Shown here in pieces: positions 32,081 through 42,583 of a stretch of 64,000 nucleotides of DNA; within the stretch, counting starts at the first letter, position 1; each line of letters starts with the position of its first letter. Under the pieces are notes generated by a model, which was not told the origin of the DNA, searched no databases, and saw only the letters and a program-made list of their open reading frames with translations. Source of the stretch: Purpureocillium takamizusanense. Taxonomy: Eukaryota > Ascomycota > Sordariomycetes > Hypocreales > Ophiocordycipitaceae. The position numbers and the translations under genes were made by a program. The stretch covers positions 1,116,001-1,180,000 of the forward strand of contig NC_063073.1 of NCBI RefSeq assembly GCF_022605165.1. The letters are read 5' to 3'.

Positions 32081-33176
32081 CTAGCACACTACGCCGCCAA
32101 ACGGGGCGCAGGTCCGCAGGTCCTTAACCAGGTCCTCCACGCTGCTCAGATGCCGGCTCAGCAAACCCTGCTTCTCCTCCGTCGACAGCGTGGCGGCCGA
32201 CATGGTATCGCCGCTGCCCGCGCGCCTGCGCCTGGTGCCGCTGCCGCCACCGGTGGCGGCAGCGAACGCGCCGGCCAGCTTGCTGGGACTGCGCTGCAGC
32301 ATGGCGGGCACCGAGTCGCGGTGGTTGCCGGGGGCGCGGGGGATGGACGGCGTCTCGGGCATCAGGTAGCAGTAGAGGAACTCGACGAGCTTGAGCTTGA
32401 CCTCGCGGGGCGTCGAGCGCGACTTGAAGAGCGACGTGACGGTGAGCAGACCGTCGAGGGCCTCGAAGGTGCGCGTGTTGGTCGGCGCGTCGATGAGGGC
32501 GACGACGAGGGTGAGGAGCGTGGCGGACTGGATTGCAGGGCAGTTGAACGGCTCGAGGAGGTCGAGGAGGAGCTGCGCGGTTGATTCATGTCAGCGACGA
32601 GAAAGAGAAAGAGAGTGTCAAATTGGAAGGATGTATGAGGGACGTGGAGGGGGAGACTCTAGAAGCCGTCGATGAGAGGGAGGTAAATGGGCCACCGAGC
32701 CTTACATTCATATTCTGCTCGCGGGCAAAGAGCGACTTGCTCGGCGGGTGCAGCAGCAGCACGCCCTGGATGAGGTCGAGGGCGCTCAGGATGAGCAGGT
32801 CGTTTTGGCCGTCGCTGCCCTTGGCCATGAGGCGGTCGAGGGTGCCGATCAGGCGCATAGCCACGTTCCACTCGAAGCCCTCCTGCAGCTTGAAGAACTC
32901 GCGAAAGGCCGGGTCGTGCGACAGCTGGGCCAAGTCCTTGCGCGGCGATTGCTGTTGCTGCTTGGGCGACTCGACGACGCTATTGCCACCGCCGCCAAAG
33001 GTGCTGTTGGCGGTGTCGTTGGCCGCTGAGCTGCGCTGGCGCTGGCGCTCCGACTTGTGGTCCGGGGAGAGGCATATTTGTGCGAGGAGGCCTTCGACCT
33101 GGCGCAGGCCCTTGCGGACCTTGGGCCCGTCGTAGGACGAGAGGTTGTCGAAGGCGAGGGAGAGGAGGGCCTCCAT
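32081..33176 (-). CDS. cdc14: SIN component Cdc14 (septation initiation network)
   Basis: The protein is 320 residues, with exon 1 at 33176-32706 and exon 2 at 32572-32081. It matches the fungal Cdc14 SIN family: the start MEALLSLAFDNLSSYDGPKV, the segment FFKLQEGFEWNVAMRLIGTL, the block LLDLLEPFNCPAIQSATLLT and the helix VKLKLVEFLYCYLMPETP. In fission yeast this protein binds and activates the Sid1 kinase at the spindle pole body to trigger septation. It is unrelated to the budding-yeast phosphatase of the same name. The C-terminal third is Ser/Gly/Arg-rich and ends in EEKQGLLSRHLSSVEDLVKD, as in homologues from filamentous fungi. The 133-base phase-0 intron (GTAAGG...CGCGCAG) joins EQNMN to LLLDLLE. 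The ATG context CCACCATGG is near ideal. Confidence 0.92.
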
Positions 33177-35454
33177 GGTGGCCTAACGGGGCGAGGAGCA
33201 CTGGGAATCGGCGGCGAGCGGTGGCGCTGGGGATGGCGATGCTTCTGCGACAAGGGGATAAACAACAATGGGGTATAATGGGCGAACGCGCGCACACGAT
33301 GTGCGGGTGGCGGGACGGTGGTGGTAATACAGACGGGCGAAGAAGAAGGAGAACTCAAAAATGCATTTCCGGATGGGGGTATATATGAAATTCGACAGAG
33401 ATACGAGACCACAAACACACGCGCGCGCGCCGTGCAGGGAGAGAGAGAGGATGAGAGGCGGAAGAGGGTGAGAGTGAGGGAGCAGGAACAAGAAAAGAAA
33501 AGGGAGGGCAGGGGATCGGGCAGCGATGGGCGGGCAAGTGGATTATTCGTGTAGAAGAAGATCGGTCGGGGGGGCTTGTTGCACGGGTCGTGCGTGCGTG
33601 CATGGGAAAGTCGGGGGAAATGGGATGAGATGCGACAGGGTCTCTCCTACAGGGGGCAGAGACTCTGGGCCGGGGGGGGATGCGGCGTTGACGGGGCAAC
33701 CGGCGACAGCGCCCGGAGGGGTGGGGCCCGCTGGCCCGGCGCGCCGTCCGCCGCCCGCCGCCGCCGCCGTGCTGGAGCGCGGCATCACGGGTCGTGTAGC
33801 TACGAAAGTTGATACACCAAAATTCTGTCTGGATGCGTATATCCTGCGCAATTATTACGTATCGCGCGTGATTCAAGCTCCCCCAAAGGCCCTTTAACCT
33901 CGTCGGGTAGTATTTCGCAAGTCGCCGCACGCACTCGGTCAGCCCGTCCCCCCGCCCCGGGCAAGCAACCACCACGGCCGCCGTCGTCGTCGCCATCACA
34001 GGCTCCACAGCTGCACGGGCAGGAGCTGAGGGCAGGGCTGCGCAGTGCCACCTTGCAGAGCGGGCGGACAGGTTTCTTTGACGGTTTGGCTGCAGGCAGA
34101 TATACACCATTAGTACGGAAACCTGCAATGTCGTGACTCGGCAGGCAGCCTGTGTCCCGTCAAAAAAGAAAAGATTGCTGCCCAGTCAGTTTCTTGGTGC
34201 AGCCGTGCGTTCTACCGCCAGCTCTCCCGGCCGCTATGGCGCCGTCGACAACGGGGCGACCACCGTTTTGCATACAAAGTACCAGCCGCAGCGCTACCTT
34301 GTCCATCCGGGGTTCATATGCATGAATCAGTATGATGTGCCTCTTCATGCGTATGTATGTGTGTATGTAAGTGCGACTCGTTCGTCCCATGTTCGTGAAC
34401 GCACGCATGAGAAGACGGCTCGCCTGCCGGTGCTGGCGTGCATAATGTACCTACTATTCCAAAGTGGCTGCGGTGCGCCGCATCTGGGGAGGGCAGCTGG
34501 CCAGGGGGGGAGGGGGGGGAGTGGGGGGGGCTTCCCCTGCCTGCCCGTGCTCGGGCACGGTACATCAGCAGGTGAGCTAGTGCCGTGTACTCGGTACGTG
34601 AGGCGGATCACTTCCACTGATGGAACCCGTGATGCCCCCAGGAGACGGCACAGCGCTGCACCGAGGAGCTGGAGCACAGCCGGGCCCCCTCAACAGCCGG
34701 GCCCCAAGCCCAGGCTCCCATGCAGTGGCCGCTCCACCTCAGCTCAGGCACCCGCACGGGCGTCCAGCAAGCAGCACAGCGCAGCGAGAGCAGTGGAGGC
34801 TGCCACTGAAAAGCCCAGCCCGCCGCCTCACCACCGCCCGACGGGAGGCTTCCAGGCTGCCAGCGCATCAATCCCGTCCTCTTCATCCCGTCGCTCAACT
34901 TCCTCATCAGCCCCTCCCATATCCCAGTGCCCCAAACCCCTTATGATACTCCCGCCTCTGCCTCTTGCATCTCCATCAAGACCGTGCTAACGAGTCAGCC
35001 CACACGCGCGCCTCATCACAGACAGAACCAACAAGCATTTCGCCAACATCCTCCGTCCGCGCGCGTGACCATATGGTCGCGGGCCAACAGCGCCGCTGAC
35101 TGCCCCCCAACTACCGGCCCAACGCACTCCACCCCTGACGTTGAGTCGTTCGTCTCACAGCCCTGTCCTCGTGTCGACGTCGCTCTGGGCCCAGCCGTCA
35201 CGACTCACGAAACAAAAAAGCATATCTAAATCTAGCATCGACTTCGGATCGGGCCCCGTGCCTTGAGAGCAACCCTGCGCGAGGCGGAACCGGACCAAGA
35301 AGCAAGCTCATTCTTCCCATGCTTGCTCGCCCCACGGCCACGCCTCGCCTACCCCTCTCATCCGCCACCATCGCTACCATCATCAGGCTGCCCTCTGTGC
35401 TCCGCGCGGCCCCACGAGCTTCTGCTGCCTGCCCGGCCGCCTCCGACGTCAAAC
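33177..35454. other. Divergent 2.3-kb spacer
   Basis: It separates minus-strand cdc14 from plus-strand GGPP synthase and holds both promoters. No gene recognised. A G-rich tract able to form a quadruplex is listed separately. Confidence 0.5.
34504..34530 (+). other. Potential G-quadruplex tract
   Basis: Three G runs of seven to eight bases, separated by one or two bases, give ample guanines for a four-tract intramolecular quadruplex. A TGCCCG-TGCT-CGGGCA hairpin follows at about 34542-34557. It lies 0.9 kb upstream of the GGPP synthase start. Confidence 0.6.
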
Positions 35455-36807
35455 ATGTCCTCGCCGCCTCGCACCGCAGTCGCTACCTCGTCTCCCTCCT
35501 CTCCCCAAGGCACTCCCGGTAATAATACTGCTGCTCTGACGTCGCCCAACGCGATCCCCCCGAGGACCTCTAGCACCGGCCTCCACCATCAGCACATCAA
35601 CCGCGCCAGTCTCAACGCCGTCCAGCAGAGCCACGCCGGCAACACCGCCGCCGCCGGCTTCGCCCATCCCACCTCGCTGGCGCCGTCAGTCCTCGTTCCC
35701 GTCTCCGAGGCCGCCTGGATTGGCCAGCGAGGCAACAAGCCGCACCACCACGGCCCTCCCGGCACCGACTGGCGGTCGCCCGCCCTCTGCTTGAGTCCCG
35801 GCTTGGACACCATGCGGCCTCAATCTGACTCGTCGGCCGCCGCATCCCCCTACCAGGGCCCCGGTGCAGCCGAACGCTATGCCTCGGATGACCTCAACTT
35901 CACCCCCCGCCGCTGTTGGACCCAGCAGAAGGAGGCCGTCATCCGGGCCCCCTTTGACTACGCCCTCAGCCACCCCGGAAAGAGCTTCCGGGCTCAGCTC
36001 GTCGCCGCCTTCAACGCCATGCTCGACGTGCCCCCGTCCAGCCTCGAGGTCATCACCCGCGTCATCGGCATGCTCCACGAGGCGTCGCTTCTCATCGACG
36101 ACGTCCAGGACTCGTCGGAGCTGCGGCGCGGCTTTCCCGTCGCCCACAACATCTTTGGCGTGCCCCAGACCATCAACTCGGCAAACTATATGTGCTACGT
36201 TGGCCTCCAGGAGCTCCAGCGCCTCGAAAACCCGCGTGCCGTCTCCATCTTCGCCGAGGAGCTCGTCAATCTCCACCGCGGACAGGGCATGGACCTGTAC
36301 TGGCGTGACACCCTCACCTGCCCCACCGAGGATGACTACCTCGAGATGGTGGGCAACAAGACGGGCGGGCTCTTCCGCCTCGGCATCAAGCTCATGCAGG
36401 CCGAGTCGTCCGCCGACGTCGACTGCGTCCCGCTCGTCAACCTCGTCGGCCTCATCTACCAGATCCGCGACGACTACCTCAACCTCGCCTCCGAGGAGTA
36501 CACGGAGAACAAGGGCATGTGCGAGGACCTGACCGAGGGCAAGTTCTCCTTCCCCGTCATCCACAGCATCCGCTCCGCGCCCGCCAACATGCAGCTCCTC
36601 AACATCCTCAAGCAGAAGACGTCGGACATCCAGATCAAGCGCTACGCCGTCTCCTACATGGAGGGCACCGGCAGCTTCGCCTACACGCGCGCCGTCATCG
36701 CCACCCTCATCCAGCGCGCCCGCAGGCTCGTGGTCCAGATGGATGCCGGGCAGGGCAAGAGCGCCGGCATCTTGAAGATTTTGGACAAGATGGAGATTAT
36801 CTATTAA
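35455..36807 (+). CDS. GGS1: Geranylgeranyl diphosphate synthase
   Basis: The protein is 450 residues from one exon. This trans-prenyltransferase condenses farnesyl and isopentenyl diphosphates to the C20 geranylgeranyl diphosphate, used for protein prenylation, carotenoids and diterpenes. The first Asp-rich motif DDVQD (in [20 protein letters not shown]) and the second, DDYLN (in [12 protein letters not shown]), are intact. [32 protein letters not shown] and [13 protein letters not shown] are family blocks. The Asn in the second motif is usual for fungal GGPPS. About 140 residues of low-complexity sequence precede the catalytic domain, and [13 protein letters not shown] recalls the N-terminus of other Sordariomycete enzymes, so the upstream ATG is favoured. 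A shorter start at the Met of TMRPQ is possible. No terpene-cluster genes are adjacent, so this is probably the primary-metabolism copy. Confidence 0.95.
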   Translation: MSSPPRTAVATSSPSSPQGTPGNNTAALTSPNAIPPRTSSTGLHHQHINRASLNAVQQSHAGNTAAAGFAHPTSLAPSVLVPVSEAAWIGQRGNKPHHHGPPGTDWRSPALCLSPGLDTMRPQSDSSAAASPYQGPGAAERYASDDLNFTPRRCWTQQKEAVIRAPFDYALSHPGKSFRAQLVAAFNAMLDVPPSSLEVITRVIGMLHEASLLIDDVQDSSELRRGFPVAHNIFGVPQTINSANYMCYVGLQELQRLENPRAVSIFAEELVNLHRGQGMDLYWRDTLTCPTEDDYLEMVGNKTGGLFRLGIKLMQAESSADVDCVPLVNLVGLIYQIRDDYLNLASEEYTENKGMCEDLTEGKFSFPVIHSIRSAPANMQLLNILKQKTSDIQIKRYAVSYMEGTGSFAYTRAVIATLIQRARRLVVQMDAGQGKSAGILKILDKMEIIY

Positions 36808-37187
36808 TATCTACTTTGCTTTCGCAGCGAGCGGGACGGCGGCTACCTAATGATACTACGGGGAAGCGGCCATCTTGGAGAGCGCTCAGTCATGTTCGCA
36901 TCCTCACTGTCGACACCATAACGTAAATTTCCACATGTCTGGAGTCTGGAAGGGGGAACTGCGATTGGGAGGCTGCCTAACACATGGACGATGCGGGCCA
37001 GCGTTTTATACCACTCTTTATACCACTCTTGCTGCTGCTGCTGCTGCTGCTGCTACCACCGCCAACAAATTTACTACAGGTGACTTTGCTCTCAAATAAA
37101 CATGATGAATGTCTCTCCTGTGTCAAGTATCAAAACGCCGTATCGTAGAGTCAGTTCCGTATTGTGTGCGTGTGCACGCACAAGATA
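36808..37187. other. Convergent 3' spacer with (GCT)8
   Basis: Tail-to-tail spacer of 380 bases. Contains a direct repeat of TTTATACCACTCT and then the (GCT)8 tract. No gene. Confidence 0.55.
37031..37054. repeat. (GCT)8 trinucleotide repeat
   Basis: Eight GCT units in the probable 3' UTR of the GGPP synthase gene. Confidence 0.92.
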
Positions 37188-38862
37188 TCATGAAAGCACC
37201 GTCGCGGGAGCCGCCCTCCTCTTGACTAGCCGCACCCACCGCCTCCGTCGCCATCGGCCCCTCCTCTCGCTGCTGTCCTCGCCCTCCTCCCAGCTCGGCG
37301 GTGGGTGATGCCTCGCCTTGGGAAGCTTGCCGCCCGCCTCGCTCTTCTCCTGCTGGTGCTGCTCCTCCACCACACCCGTGCGCAGGTCCTCGCCGTCGTC
37401 GTAGATGTCGTACACCCAGCGCTCGCCCTCGGTCTCGACCTCGACGCCCGTGATGATGCGCTCCTCGACCCAGTCCCTGCTCCAGAGGTCGAGCGCCCAC
37501 TTCTTCTCGCTCCATTCCCAACCGTGCGGCGGCAAAACGTCCTCGAAGAAGCGCGAGCCGCGGGGCCGCTCGCCGGCGATGCGCGGCTGCGAGAGCGGGT
37601 CGTAGGGCGAGGGAGAGAATAGCCACGGCTCCCACTCGCCTCCTCCTCCTCCTCCTCCGTCGCCGCGGCGCGCAGGACGGCGCCACGCGTCGTCAGACAT
37701 GCGCTGCAGCTCGAAAATCTCCACCTCGCGCGTCTCGGGCGCCGAGTCGAGGATCACGTCGTCGGCGATCCAGCGGTCGAGCCACGTCTTGGCGCGCTCC
37801 TCGCGCGGCTGGACGTGCTGCTGGTGCTGGGCGGCCAGGAGCGGCTTCACGGCCGGGTGGCCGGAGACGACGAGAGCCCAGCCGCCGGCGAGGAAGAGCA
37901 GGCGCCAGGGGACGACGTGGGAGGCGAGGGTCATGGCGACGGCGCCGCCGCAGAGGAACAGGAAAACGGTGGACGAAAGGGCCTCGTCGCTGAAGTTGGT
38001 GACAGGGACGAGCAGCTCGACGATCTTGTCGTGGGCGTGGCTGAAGTCGCCCATGCTGTTCTGCAGGTCGCGCATGTTGCGAAAAAAGTCCTTGCTGAGC
38101 TCCTTGGCCGGGCGGACGGTGGTGGCAGGCGCGAGGGGCGGGCCCTTGGCCGAGTAGCCCATGCTCTGCTCGCTCGAGAGGGTGCCCTTTGGGGGCGCGG
38201 GGTGACGGGCGACGAAGGAGGGGACGAGGACGGCGAGGACGAGCAATACCATCGGCAGCGCGGGGAGGAGGTAGGGGTCGAGGCAGACGAAGGAGTAGAC
38301 GGCGAGGAAGGACAGCGTGTGCGAGGGGCGGGTCCACGACAGGAGGCGCTCGACGTCGGCCTGGAACTGGAAGACGACGCCTATGCGCGCGTTGAAGTGT
38401 CGGAAGTTGTACGACATGGTGGTCAGGTTGAACGACGGTCGTTGCACAAACGCCGAGTCGCTGGCCTCGGGCGCCACGATGGGCGCGTCGGACCCGTGGT
38501 CGTCGTCGGTTGGAATCACTTGCTGGAGGAGTCTAAAGCAGAATCACGAGCACCGCATGTTTAGCACCAATTTCTTCGTGTTCTCAAGACTTCCGCCGCC
38601 TCGTCAAGTATTACTAAGCCCCCATTGGGGCGCGTAGGGAGTGTTGTGTACGTGTGTGTATGTGGTGGACGGGGGCGCGTCGCTGAACGTACCTCTCCAT
38701 CAGGCGGTCCTGGAAGCCGGCCTTCTCGCGTATGGCAGCGAAGCCGCCGCGCAGGCCGCTGCCGCTCCGGGGCGTCGAGGCACCAGACTCATTGTGGTTG
38801 CGGGTGGGCGAGGAGCGCGCCGCATCGCCACTGGCGATGACCTCGGCGGTGTAGTCGTCCAT
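37188..38862 (-). CDS. Pex24-family integral peroxisomal membrane peroxin
   Basis: The protein is 504 residues, with exon 1 at 38862-38693 and exon 2 at 38532-37188. It belongs to the Pex24/Pex28-29 group of peroxins, which shape ER-peroxisome contacts and control peroxisome size and number. After a disordered N-terminus come two hydrophobic regions (SFLAVYSFVCLDPYLLPALP and a second near FLFLCGGAVAMTLASHVVPW). Next are the family block EVEIFELQRM and a C-terminal dysferlin-type domain (EDVLPPHGWEWSEKKWALDL to GERWVYDIYDDGEDL). The C-terminal tail is Arg-rich. The 160-base phase-2 intron (GTACGT...TGCTTTAG) joins LMER to LLQQVIP. Which numbered peroxin it equals cannot be settled by eye, so no symbol is given. 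Confidence 0.87.
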
Positions 38863-41800
38863 GGAGCGGGCGTGCGCCAGACGAGCCAGGAGAGGAGAGG
38901 GAGGGAGGTAGGATTCACGACGGGCCCGGCTCAGGACATTGCGATTCGATTGGGTTTTATTCTGGTTTTGGCTTTTTTTGAGGCGTTTAAGGATCTAGGA
39001 GAGCCTTGAGCTAGAGATGTATGGATGGGAGATGTCGAGGTTGGCTTGCTGAAGGTTGGTGGTTGCAGATAGAGAATCGAAGAACGGCCCGAGGCATGTG
39101 ACGTACACGCTGAACGGAGGCGGGCCATGAGGTCAGTCCGAACGGAGGAGCTCCCTTGCGACTGGGGCCTGCCTGGCTTGGGGTGCCACTCGAGCGGCGC
39201 GGGAGTCAGCCACAGCGGATGAGCGGGGGTGGGCAACGGCAAACGGCCTTTGCAATGTGGCTCGTTTTGGGAGGGGCGGGCGGGGCAGCCAGCCAGCCAG
39301 CCAGCCAGCACCACCTTACGTCTAGTACGTTAGTACCTAGGCAGGTACTTCGCTGGTGCGTACTAAAGGTACTAAGGAGGTAAGAACCTACTAGCAGTGC
39401 TCCGTGGTGCCTCCACAAGCACTTGGACATGGCAGCGACAGCCGGCGACCCTTGGACGCCGCCGTTGCCGTCGTATCAAGCGAGCCCACGGCTATGCGAC
39501 CTCCTTCCTCACCAAGCACCCACCGATTTTCATAAGAGGGATGAACTACAACGTAGTCGCGGCATCTCGGCTCATTGCCTCCCGAGTCTGGTTACACGAG
39601 CTGGCGGCATCGTCGTGCAGTTCGTACTCGGCACGCGGCACGACAGCGACACGTCCGACGTTGGTCTGACCGAGACAGCGATGGCTGGGCCCTGCCATTT
39701 TATATGAACTTCGAATGGATCCGCTTCATCATGTTCCGTGTCCCGAACGCCCAATTAGACTTTTAATTCTCCCCTCCCCTTCGTTCATGCGAAAGGAGGT
39801 CCACCATGATGAATTGAATGAGAATTTGTTGGGGGCCCGCAGCAGTTGAGGGTAGTGAGACGACTCAGAATTTGGTTCGTTTTTTTCTGGATGAGCGGGC
39901 ATTACCCTCCAGCCTGCAACACTGCGCAAAAATGTTACTACTGCGTGCCTACCTACCAGATTCCACTTCCTCGCTGCGATGGATAGGTCATATCCTTGAG
40001 GCGCTGCGGAGATGAACTAGTACAAGCAGCAGCAGCAGCACAAGCAGCAACAACAGGGCAACACAGCAACAACAGGAGCCGACACGCCATCGTGATACAC
40101 TTTGTTTTGTACCTGACACGACGCAGATCTGGGATATCGTCGATGCGAGCGCCTCAGAGACCAGGGTCGTTGGCCACTGTCGCCATGCCACGCGCCCCAA
40201 TTACACGGCACAGTCCCGGGGAGGCGGGCCCCCTCCTTTTCCCCCCCCCTCTCTCGCGTGCTGCCAGGCCGGGCAAGTGACCGCCGGGCATGGCAGGGGA
40301 GCACGCATGATAAATACAATGCTGGCGCATAACTGGCCCAAGCTGGTCGCGATTCGACGACTCAGCATCTCGTGTCGTTGTCAACAGACGAACCCGGGGG
40401 CCCCAACCTTCCCATGGTTCTGGGATTTTGCCCTCCCAGAATAACGGGTATTTAAAGGAGCAGGGTTCAGGTTTGTCGGCGACGGTGATACGGGACGACA
40501 GGTTTTACTTTGGCAAGCGCCCGCCTATCTTTCCTGCGGCGCGCCCCGTCCCAAACCTTGGGAATGCGTCAGCGGGCCGGCCCCCTTTCTGGTCTCATCA
40601 GGGGCGCGCGCGCACAGGACGCCAGAGAGCTGTGCAGCCGAGAGGGCCCGGAACCGCGTGCGACACGTAGTGTTCGTGTACGTAGGTAGGTACCTTATAG
40701 TGCTAATATTATTCAGAGGACCGGGTGCTCTCCCGCGATAGCACAGACGCAATTGAGATCGGTGAGGCTCCGCGATTGGGGAAAGAGGGGGACGGGCTCA
40801 CTCGGGCAAGGGCATGGTTATGCCACCCATGGACGCTATGCGTGTTGTGCGTCCACGTGTGAGGAAGCGTTCGTGAGATAAAGGCGAAGTACGAAGTAGT
40901 GAGGGGAGAGGGCGAGGTTGTGAATTACCCGATTCACCTCGACTCTCGGATACGTCTCGCGTGAACGACGACTCCTGCATGTACGACTCCCGCATCTTGC
41001 AGGTAGTGCCTTTGTACCTGAGAGGGGGATCAGGCAGCGCGCAAGGGAACACAAACTTGCGCATTCCAACGAGGCCGTCCATCCCATCCAAGCCCCTTGC
41101 CCGCCTGCGAAGGGCCGGGCGGGCGGCTGGTCCCTGGAAAATACTACGTAGGCGGGCCCGGCGCCCCTCCCTCACTTCCGCGAATGGATGAGGGCATGGA
41201 TGTAGATATCCACGGATCCCCTCGCACGCTTTGTCAACAACAATCCCATGGGAACGTCACCATCCCATGCGCGCAGATGCAGTGCGGGCAGCCGTCTGCT
41301 CCGGCGCCCGCCCTTGCCTGCTGGTACCCACCACCAGTAGTAGGAATTCGCATCCCACCAGACAACACGCGCCGCGTCCAACAAACACGCAAATCTCCCG
41401 TGTGGCGTGGCACCTGTAATATCTGGTAGTCCGCACGTCTGAGGTACCTAGTCGGTACCAGCGTCACGTCAGGGGGCTCGGTCGTCTGCAGCGGCCAAGT
41501 AAGAGGTACCTTGTTATGCACTTACCAGCCTGTTTGGCAGCCTGCCTGCCCTGAGGTACTCTTGTTACCAGCACAGGCCTGCACGCCCTCGCCTCCTTCG
41601 AGTAGAACTGCCAGTCGTATCTTCGTTAGGTACTTTATCTAGGTCAGGGCGCGAGAAGCAGTGGGCTTCGATGTTTTCGCGCGCAACGCAAATGAACAGC
41701 CGGGAGTGTGCCTCGTCCGTGACGGAGAGGCAGGGAGGGCGTCGTGGGACTGACCTGCCGGACACGCAGGGCAGCCCAGACCTTCAAAGGGCTGCCCGCC

Positions 41801-42583
41801 GCCACTGTGGACGCCAGTGGTCTGGCATCCTGGACCGTACCGCGCCGGTGGTCCCTGCCCTGAGGTGCCCGCCCTGGACTCCTATAGCGGCCTCTGATGG
41901 GGTACCCGTGGGGCTCTCGACCACTCAGCGAGCTCCGTTGCCCCTTCCGCGGGGGCGAGCAATGGAACTCAAGTGAGGTGATACTAGCTCCAACCTCTAC
42001 TAAGCAGTGCCTGAACCCCCTTCCACTTGCTGCCTGCCCACCCAGCTACTAGCTGCCGCCTCCACTGCCCGTGTGCGGCCGAGCAACCTAACCTCCGTGC
42101 CTTGCCCACTCCGTGCAATCCATACATTATCCTTCACTACCACCTGCGGGACTCGAAAAAACACGCCCACCTGCCGGCCTCTTCTGCGGAACCGCCTTCT
42201 CTCGTTTGTGACGCCGGCTCCCACCTCCCCATATCCCTTCCTCCAGCGACGACGACGACGACGACACGACGGCGCCACTCGATTTGCGGACCGCGCCCTT
42301 TTTTGACGTTCTGGTTCTCCGCGCCCCGATTGCCTTCGTCGACAGCAACGGCGACCAACAAGCGACGACAGAAACACTCACACCCACAAGTCTGGACGCG
42401 GGACGTCAGGAAGGAGCGTCCGCTCGTACTCTCGCCTCGCCCCATGTCTGCCGCGCCCGGAATGAGGTAGCCTTCCGCATGCTCTCAGCTCCCTGACCGG
42501 ACTGAGGCTGCTGCGCCCCTGACCCCGAGTGACGACGAGACTCTCGCCCGGCACGCACGCCCCTGGATTGGCGTCTCGCCTCT
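38863..42583. other. 3.7-kb spacer upstream of the DYRK kinase
   Basis: No gene recognised. It contains many TACCTA/TAGGTA elements (for example near 39331, 40683, 41441, 41506), a TACGAAGTA element (40890-40898) and a partial hairpin (arms GCGTGCT/AGCACGC at 40256-40262 and 40300-40306). A CGA-rich tract lies near 42246. The rightmost part is the kinase promoter and leader. Confidence 0.5.

Noticed and set aside
35686..36564. 292-codon open frame antisense to GGPP synthase
   Set aside because: Shadow frame of the conserved synthase; composition bias only.
37815..38564. 249-codon plus-strand frame over the peroxin gene
   Set aside because: Antisense shadow; Gly/Asp/Glu/Arg-rich with no recognisable fold.
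40256..40306. Partial hairpin as a terminator or MITE
   Set aside because: Only 7-base outer arms and a 4-base inner pairing; no target duplication or second copy seen.
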